NCBI GenBank assembly: GCA_030949565.1
Contig: JAUZSK010000062.1
Coordinates: 1 to 47,713, forward strand
Length of the DNA stretch: 47,713 nucleotides
DNA from: Enterobacterales bacterium
GTDB lineage: Bacteria > Pseudomonadota > Gammaproteobacteria > Enterobacterales > Kangiellaceae
Direction of reading: 5' to 3'
Below the pieces are notes generated by a model, which saw only the letters and a program-made list of their open reading frames with translations, was not told the origin of the DNA and searched no databases. Shown piece after piece: positions 47,130 through 47,713 of the stretch. A program made the position numbers and the translations under genes. Each line of letters opens with the position of its first letter. The stretch's first letter is position 1.

Positions 47130-47520
47130 AAGTAAAAACAAGCAAATTGATTATAATTCTACCGCTGAATTAAGTCTTCAACCACAAATTCAATTCTTTG
47201 AAGATACTGCAGGCTGGTTAATCGACTATGCGCTGAGTAAGGGGGCCACTCAAGTCGAAATCGGCGCCACAAAAAGTACCGGTCTAAGTGTTAGTGTGCG
47301 TCACCAAGAAATTGAAACTTTGGAATATAATCGTGATAACGGACTGGGTATTACGCTTTATAGAGGAAAACAGAAAGGCGTCGCCACTACTAGCGATTTA
47401 TCACGAGCAGAGTTAAAAAAATCAATTGATGCCGCGTTAAATATTGCTAAATACACTCAAGCCGATGAGTGTTCTGGATTGCCTGATAAGGCGTTAATGG
47501 CAGTTGATGTGCGGATTTGA
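47119..47520 (+). CDS. pmbA: TldE/PmbA metalloprotease partner, 3' truncated in poor sequence
   Basis: Only the N-terminal part is present: ATG 47119 is used because AGTAGGTGA (47107-47115) serves as SD; a GTG at 47113 is also in frame. The residues match PmbA (DYALSKGATQVEIGATKSTG, HQEIETLEYNRDNGLGITLY, KKGVATTSDLS-like GVATTSDLSRAELKKSIDAA). The reading frame is lost after about 47505, where a D-L-x-L continuation appears in another frame, and sequence quality then collapses. In its family the active-site zinc is carried by TldD; PmbA is the companion subunit. Confidence 0.85.
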   Translation: MLDKSKNKQIDYNSTAELSLQPQIQFFEDTAGWLIDYALSKGATQVEIGATKSTGLSVSVRHQEIETLEYNRDNGLGITLYRGKQKGVATTSDLSRAELKKSIDAALNIAKYTQADECSGLPDKALMAVDVRI

Positions 47521-47713
47521 ATTTATCCATGTGCATCGGATATTATTGGCATTTTATTCCTTTTACCTATATAATGCTTTTTTTTTTTTACTTTATATAC
47601 TCTTATTCCCCCCTATGAAAATGAATGTGCATTATATTTTTTTTTTTTCTTCTTTTCTGTTATTCTTTTTTTTTTTTTTTTTTTTTTTTATTTTTTACTT
47701 TTTTTTTTTTTTT
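47521..47713. other. Low-quality contig end, poly-T
   Basis: From about 47575 the sequence becomes long T runs broken by single A, C or G, with no coding or repeat signal. pmbA should continue here. This is most likely a read-end artefact, not biology. Confidence 0.85.

Overview
The window looks like a chromosomal segment of a low-GC, probably marine gammaproteobacterium. The pointers are the order lepA-lepB-DUF4845-rnc-era-recO-pdxJ-acpS, the order mreC-mreD-maf-rng-yhdP-nit-tldD-yjgA-pmbA, a small SEC-C protein of a type I associate with marine gammaproteobacteria, an LpxL-type lipid A acyltransferase and a TonB-dependent receptor. A Kangiella-like or related lineage is only a guess. No rRNA, tRNA, CRISPR array, prophage or intact insertion sequence was recognised.

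Layout. Positions 1-2481 hold the 3' part of a large unrecognised membrane protein. Positions 2482-4000 are gene-poor, with a truncated small ORF and a 163-bp tandem repeat carrying inverted REP-like arms. Next come a SEC-C protein (4001) and a DMT transporter (4468). From 5503 to 21977 runs a peptidoglycan/amino-sugar scavenging locus: SIS-type aminosugar-phosphate isomerase/deaminase, a block of nested 30-bp repeats, a truncated globin, a GH3 N-acetylhexosaminidase lipoprotein, a sodium:solute symporter, a BadF-type amino-sugar kinase, MurQ etherase, a NamZ-type (DUF1343) exo-muramidase, a MurR/RpiR regulator, an L-Ala-D/L-Glu epimerase, an NlpC/P60 peptidase and an Oar-like TonB-dependent receptor. 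Then follow a DUF2971 protein, a chemoreceptor, a tRNA-queuosine mannosyltransferase-like protein, an LpxL-type acyltransferase and an 8 x 44-bp tandem repeat. The rest is two housekeeping clusters, lepA to acpS (28337-35209) and mreC to pmbA (36605-end), separated by a spinster-type MFS gene.

How the genes could work together. The receptor would bring large peptidoglycan fragments through the outer membrane. The lipoprotein GH3 and NamZ enzymes would clip terminal GlcNAc and MurNAc. The symporter would import sugars, the kinase would phosphorylate them, MurQ would remove the lactyl ether and the SIS enzyme would feed GlcN-6-P to glycolysis. The NlpC/P60 peptidase and the epimerase would deal with the stem peptide. 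The regulator has two dyad sites about three helical turns apart in front of its own gene. This resembles the Bacillus MurNAc operon (murQ-murR-murP-amiE-nagZ-namZ), with the PTS transporter replaced by a symporter plus kinase and with an outer-membrane receptor added. nagA and amiE are not in the window.

Sequence quality. At least 16 single-base indels break conserved genes from 12.8 kb onward (murQ, namZ, murR, nlpC, DUF2971, mcp, rnc, era, pdxJ, mreC, mreD, yhdP, pmbA), many in homopolymers, and the last ~150 bases degenerate into poly-T. I read these as uncorrected sequencing errors and annotate each broken gene as one locus with the shift position.
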